This document shows positions 60,801 to 64,000 of a DNA stretch of 64,000 bases, one piece after another. The translations under genes and the position numbers were made by a program. Position 1 is the stretch's first letter. Each line of letters begins with the position of its first letter. The stretch is from Phallus indusiatus. Lineage: Eukaryota > Basidiomycota > Agaricomycetes > Phallales > Phallaceae. Under the pieces are notes generated by a model. That model had not been told where the DNA came from. It did no database searches and saw only the letters and a program-made list of their open reading frames with translations. Location: assembly GCA_027605045.1 (NCBI GenBank), contig JAQFWX010000107.1:1-64000 (forward strand), given 5' to 3'.

Positions 60801-61200
60801 TGCTCACGAGGAGAAAAAGTGCGGGGAGACGGATATGAGGAGGAGGAGGAGGCGGGGCGGTGTGCGTCGCTGCTGTGTTGTGTGTTGTGTGGTTGTGCTA
60901 GCGCCTGCTGATAGGGATCGGATTAGTGGAGTAAGGCGAGGGCGCCTAAAAGGAAGGAGGACTGCTGGCAGACCAGGATGCGACAACGGTGGGGCGGACA
61001 ACGAGGAAAACAACGTCGAGGACGGAGGAGACAGTGGAGAAGAGGATAGTGAAGAGGAGGAGGAGAGCGAGGGACGGATGAAAAGGAAAGGGAGGAGGGT
61101 TGCACGCTGGATCTTGGCGGGTGAGTGCACGGAATATTCAAGCTCCGATTGCCATGCTAAAAGAGCCATTAATCAATAAATATACAAGTAAAGTACAACA
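60801..61200. other. Purine/GC-biased region upstream of the LisH gene
   Basis: 400 bp of GGA/GGAGG-rich sequence. Two overlapping frames (Arg/Gly-rich plus and Ser/Pro-rich minus) are compositional artefacts. Probably the promoter and leader of the LisH gene, CT-rich when read in its direction. Confidence 0.5.
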
Positions 61201-62866
61201 TAATAAATAAAAGAAAGTATCTTGTCAATACAACAGTCGTCATTTTTCATGCTTTTAGTTTTTTTAAAAAATAAAAAAACCACCAAGAGGAGTGGATTTT
61301 TCGAGAGCTCTCCATGGTGTCCCACGAAGACCGGAACCAAAAACCGGACAAAATTAAACCTCACTGACAGACTGTTTTCACTCCGTTAGAGGTGTTGGAC
61401 ATGCTTGTTAGTGGTAGAGTTTGAGATTCCAATCGTCGGGATGAACTCAAGGTCATCCGTTCAATCCGGGTTGGGCTCATGGTTGGATGCCTCCCGCACG
61501 CGTTCACCAGGCGGAGACTATGTATTTACGTACATAGAAACTTGATTCAGTGAGGTGCATTCCCGCAGCTTTCAATTCATTTTCTCCCATTTAACATCAT
61601 GTGTGCTTGCTATACCGCAGTAACGCTGTTGTCCACAATTCAACGAACGTGCTGACGTGCAAGACCAGAAGTGGCCATGGCGTATATCGGGCCTTGATAT
61701 ATGATAGAGCCGGTTAATATTCTGTCTAATACGTGTTCAACATTGGCCTGCCATGGTAGCTTTCAAGGTCTCCTATAGTCAGGCTGTTATTTGCTTGATA
61801 TTACTGCCTTGACACGCTTTATCCTAAACTGGGGACCTATATTCGTTTTGAAGCTTGATTGCAAAGCTCTCAGCGGAAAACAAACTGTAATACTTTTCAT
61901 AATGCAATCGCTAAAACTTAATGAAATTGCCAGTCTAGCTTTTTGCTTTGCTGGACAAAGCCTCCACGTGTGGGCTCGATAAATGATTAATCAAAATATA
62001 CATGCAATTGTGGTTATCCGCTTTGCGTTTCCCAACGGCTCATGACGCCAAGTCTCTGGTCCTGTCCACAGTTGACCTATTCAACTTGATAAAGTCGTTC
62101 TTGTCATAATATTGGAAGCTGCTGCGAGCCCTCCACGATTAGAAAAAAAATGGTCTCGACCCCCAGTCAGAATTGATTATTTCATGCACTCCCTGGCCAG
62201 GCTGATCGTGTCTTTACTCCAGTAATTTGCCTTTAACTCATCTCTCACAACCACTCCTCTGTAATCACATCAGTTTTTCCGATATTTTTTTTTCAGCAGA
62301 AGGTTGCCAGTGGGGGGGGAATTCTTGTTTTACCGATTGGCGGCAGCGGTATTGATACAGTGTACTTTCTCTGAATCGCGTCCGAGTGGTATTGCTAGCA
62401 TGGACGATTATGAGCTTTTCGTTCTGTCAATGATGATAATTTAACTTGGTCCCAGGATAGCGCTGGCTTTCACTATCATGAGATTAGAATAGGGTGCGCC
62501 TTATTATTGTCTATAGTCATCCCGCTTTTATCATAAAGAGGTTCAATGGTGTACCCTCATTTCCCGACTTCAATTCTCTTATATAAGAATGTCACAAACA
62601 CTATCATGGACGGCTGGGAATCTTATTGGGCTTTAGTTTATATGTTGCACTATAATGTTGACCTTGTTCTTGTTTGCTGCAGTATCAATGGGAGAAGCAA
62701 ACAGCTGGACCTTACAGTGAACGCATTGAGAATTCATCGATACCTCTGAAAAGTAGAATGGGCCGTAGCAAGCTAAGATTTTGTATAAATAAATATCTTC
62801 ATGCATCAATTAGCAAACATGAACTTTTCATTTTGAAAAGATTAAATCACAAATTGGCTATCACGT
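61201..62866. other. Intergenic region, LisH gene to DPP-IV
   Basis: About 1.67 kb with no protein gene I can support. Includes the degenerate tRNA-like sequence below. Confidence 0.45.
61394..61479 (+). tRNA. tRNA-Gly(UCC)-like sequence, degenerate
   Basis: D-arm-like TTAGTGGTAGAGT, anticodon stem TTGAG with loop ATTCCAA (anticodon TCC), a 13-base intron-like insert TCGTCGGGATGAA, closing stem CTCAA, then a T-arm ATCCG-TTCAATC-CGGGT that pairs. The acceptor stem pairs poorly (about three of seven). Looks like a decayed intron-bearing tRNA or a tRNA-derived SINE head. Confidence 0.35.
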
Positions 62867-64000
62867 TTAGTATACAATATGATTTGCATCCGAATTCTTT
62901 TTCCCCCAGTGCTCAACAAGAAAATCCGTCAAAAATTGATACACTTCGCGGTTGGCCCCGCGTGTCCAAATCGAGTGATCGCTACGGGTCCAAAAATCAT
63001 CAAAATGCATGACGCGATCTGACTAGACACACACGTACCTATCCGTGTAAACTCTGAGATCGTAATTACGTATTTGTGAAGCGGTGAACATATCAATCAG
63101 ATGGGCAGTATTAGCAAAATGAACTATAGTGCGATCAGAACTCATAGTAGTAGAAGCGCAAAAAGGGCTTGGCTAATCACCATTATCGTCTCCGGTCCCA
63201 TGCGCTAATAGATAATTTACTTCCGAAAAATGCCTAACGTCCGAGATAGATGCATTCACATATCCGTCTGGATTTTCTTGAGGCAAACCCATATATCTCT
63301 CGGTATAAATGGAATCTAAACTTGACCATAAACACACAAACAAGTGTGGACAAATATATCTTACTAACCGTATAAACGCCAACTGGTCACGGGCTGAAAT
63401 ACAGATATAGTGATATATTGAGAAGGCTAGGTTATGACAACTCACGGCAACTGACATAGCCAAGCTATGAACTCCGGCGCCTGCTTCAGCAACCTTCGCA
63501 GCCATGAATCCCCCATAGGACTATAGAACATTTTAGTTTTTGGGGATCGTTGTATAGAGTCGACCTCTCGCTTACCCATCCCCAAATCCCAATCTTGGAG
63601 GCGTCCACATAAGGTTTTGACGCCCATAAACTAAGAGGATGGTTTCAAAACGATACGGTTTGAATTATAATGATAATGAATTACCTGGCTGCGTATATTT
63701 GATCTTTAGTCTCAAAATAACCCAAGTTCTTCCTCACCGGATTGCGCAATTGCCTCCCTCTGAAACCTGTCCCCCTTCCATCTACAGTAACGATAATATA
63801 CTGCAAACTGCAAGCGAGATAATTATGCCAGTCTCTGCTGAACTTCTTGTCTACAGTCTGCGAACCAGGTCCACCATATCTAATACAAGAATGTTAGCAT
63901 GAATCGCAGAATTGATCGTGAGTACGCCCTTACACTCGGAACAATACAGGATATTTCGTGTTGCCAGATTCATCCATATTCGGGGGCGAATTTCGAGAGT
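62867..64000 (-). CDS. Dipeptidyl-peptidase IV family (S9B), C-terminal part
   Basis: 3' part of a membrane or vacuolar serine dipeptidyl aminopeptidase (DPP IV/STE13/DAP2 group); the 5' end runs off the window. Exons on the minus strand give [68 protein letters not shown] joined to [60 protein letters not shown] and SDHSIW, ending with stop TAA at 62867-62869. The catalytic triad is complete: Ser in GWSYGGF, Asp in HGTGDDN, His in SDHSI. Five or more introns. No one frame covers it because each exon is short. Confidence 0.85.

Noticed and set aside
60835..61179. Arg-rich/acidic plus-strand frame
   Set aside because: Follows from GGA-rich composition in the leader of the LisH gene; no conserved motif.

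Overview
This 64-kb window is nuclear DNA from a filamentous basidiomycete, most probably Agaricomycotina. The reasons are dense 45-70 bp spliceosomal introns in nearly every gene, a bifunctional lycopene cyclase/phytoene synthase, FunK1-type protein kinase remnants, and fungal orthologues of core eukaryotic genes packed with 150-500 bp between them. No bacterial, viral or organellar block was seen. Most gene models here are joins that I spliced by eye from GT-AG (twice GC-like) junctions, so internal exon edges are approximate unless stated.

Layout. 1-5.2 kb is a gene-poor nest of LTR-like and short repeats. 5.3-5.5 kb is a 32-bp minisatellite. 6.0-18.1 kb is a housekeeping run: SEC13 (-), mitochondrial phosphate carrier (+), the spliceosomal helicase BRR2 (+, with three apparent one-base deletions) and CAF40/RCD1 (+). 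18.3-20.4 kb is the carotenoid gene crtYB/carRA (-). 21.2-21.9 kb is a dead carnitine-carrier copy. 23.8-26.3 kb is a DENN-type (DENND11-like) protein. 26.4-28.4 kb is a tandem duplication of a truncated FunK1 kinase. 30.2-35.6 kb holds two paralogous STK32/YANK kinases on either side of an EFM7-like methyltransferase. POP5 (36.9-37.6 kb) sits between two copies of a ~300 bp repeat. TFIIA large subunit, an auxilin/SWA2-like protein, FCP1 phosphatase (apparently without its BRCT domain), ABP1, a KDEL-tailed protein disulfide isomerase, a dienelactone hydrolase, an SLC25 carrier, an NFKBIL1-like protein, a vezatin/myosin-binding membrane protein and a LisH (SOM1/FLO8-type) regulator follow to 60.8 kb. 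61.2-62.9 kb is intergenic with a degenerate tRNA-Gly-like sequence. The right edge cuts a dipeptidyl-peptidase IV family gene (-).

Functionally the window is a typical fungal housekeeping mix, not a cluster: splicing (BRR2), transcription (TOA1, FCP1, CAF40, LisH factor), RNase P/MRP (POP5), vesicle coats and actin (SEC13, auxilin, ABP1, DENN protein), ER folding (PDI), mitochondrial transport and signalling (two YANK kinases). No operon-like secondary-metabolite cluster was seen; crtYB stands without a recognisable phytoene desaturase or oxygenase beside it. The observations I rank highest are the BRCT-less FCP1, the paired DFN-motif kinases, the three homopolymer frameshifts confined to BRR2, and POP5 bracketed by a duplicated intergenic segment.
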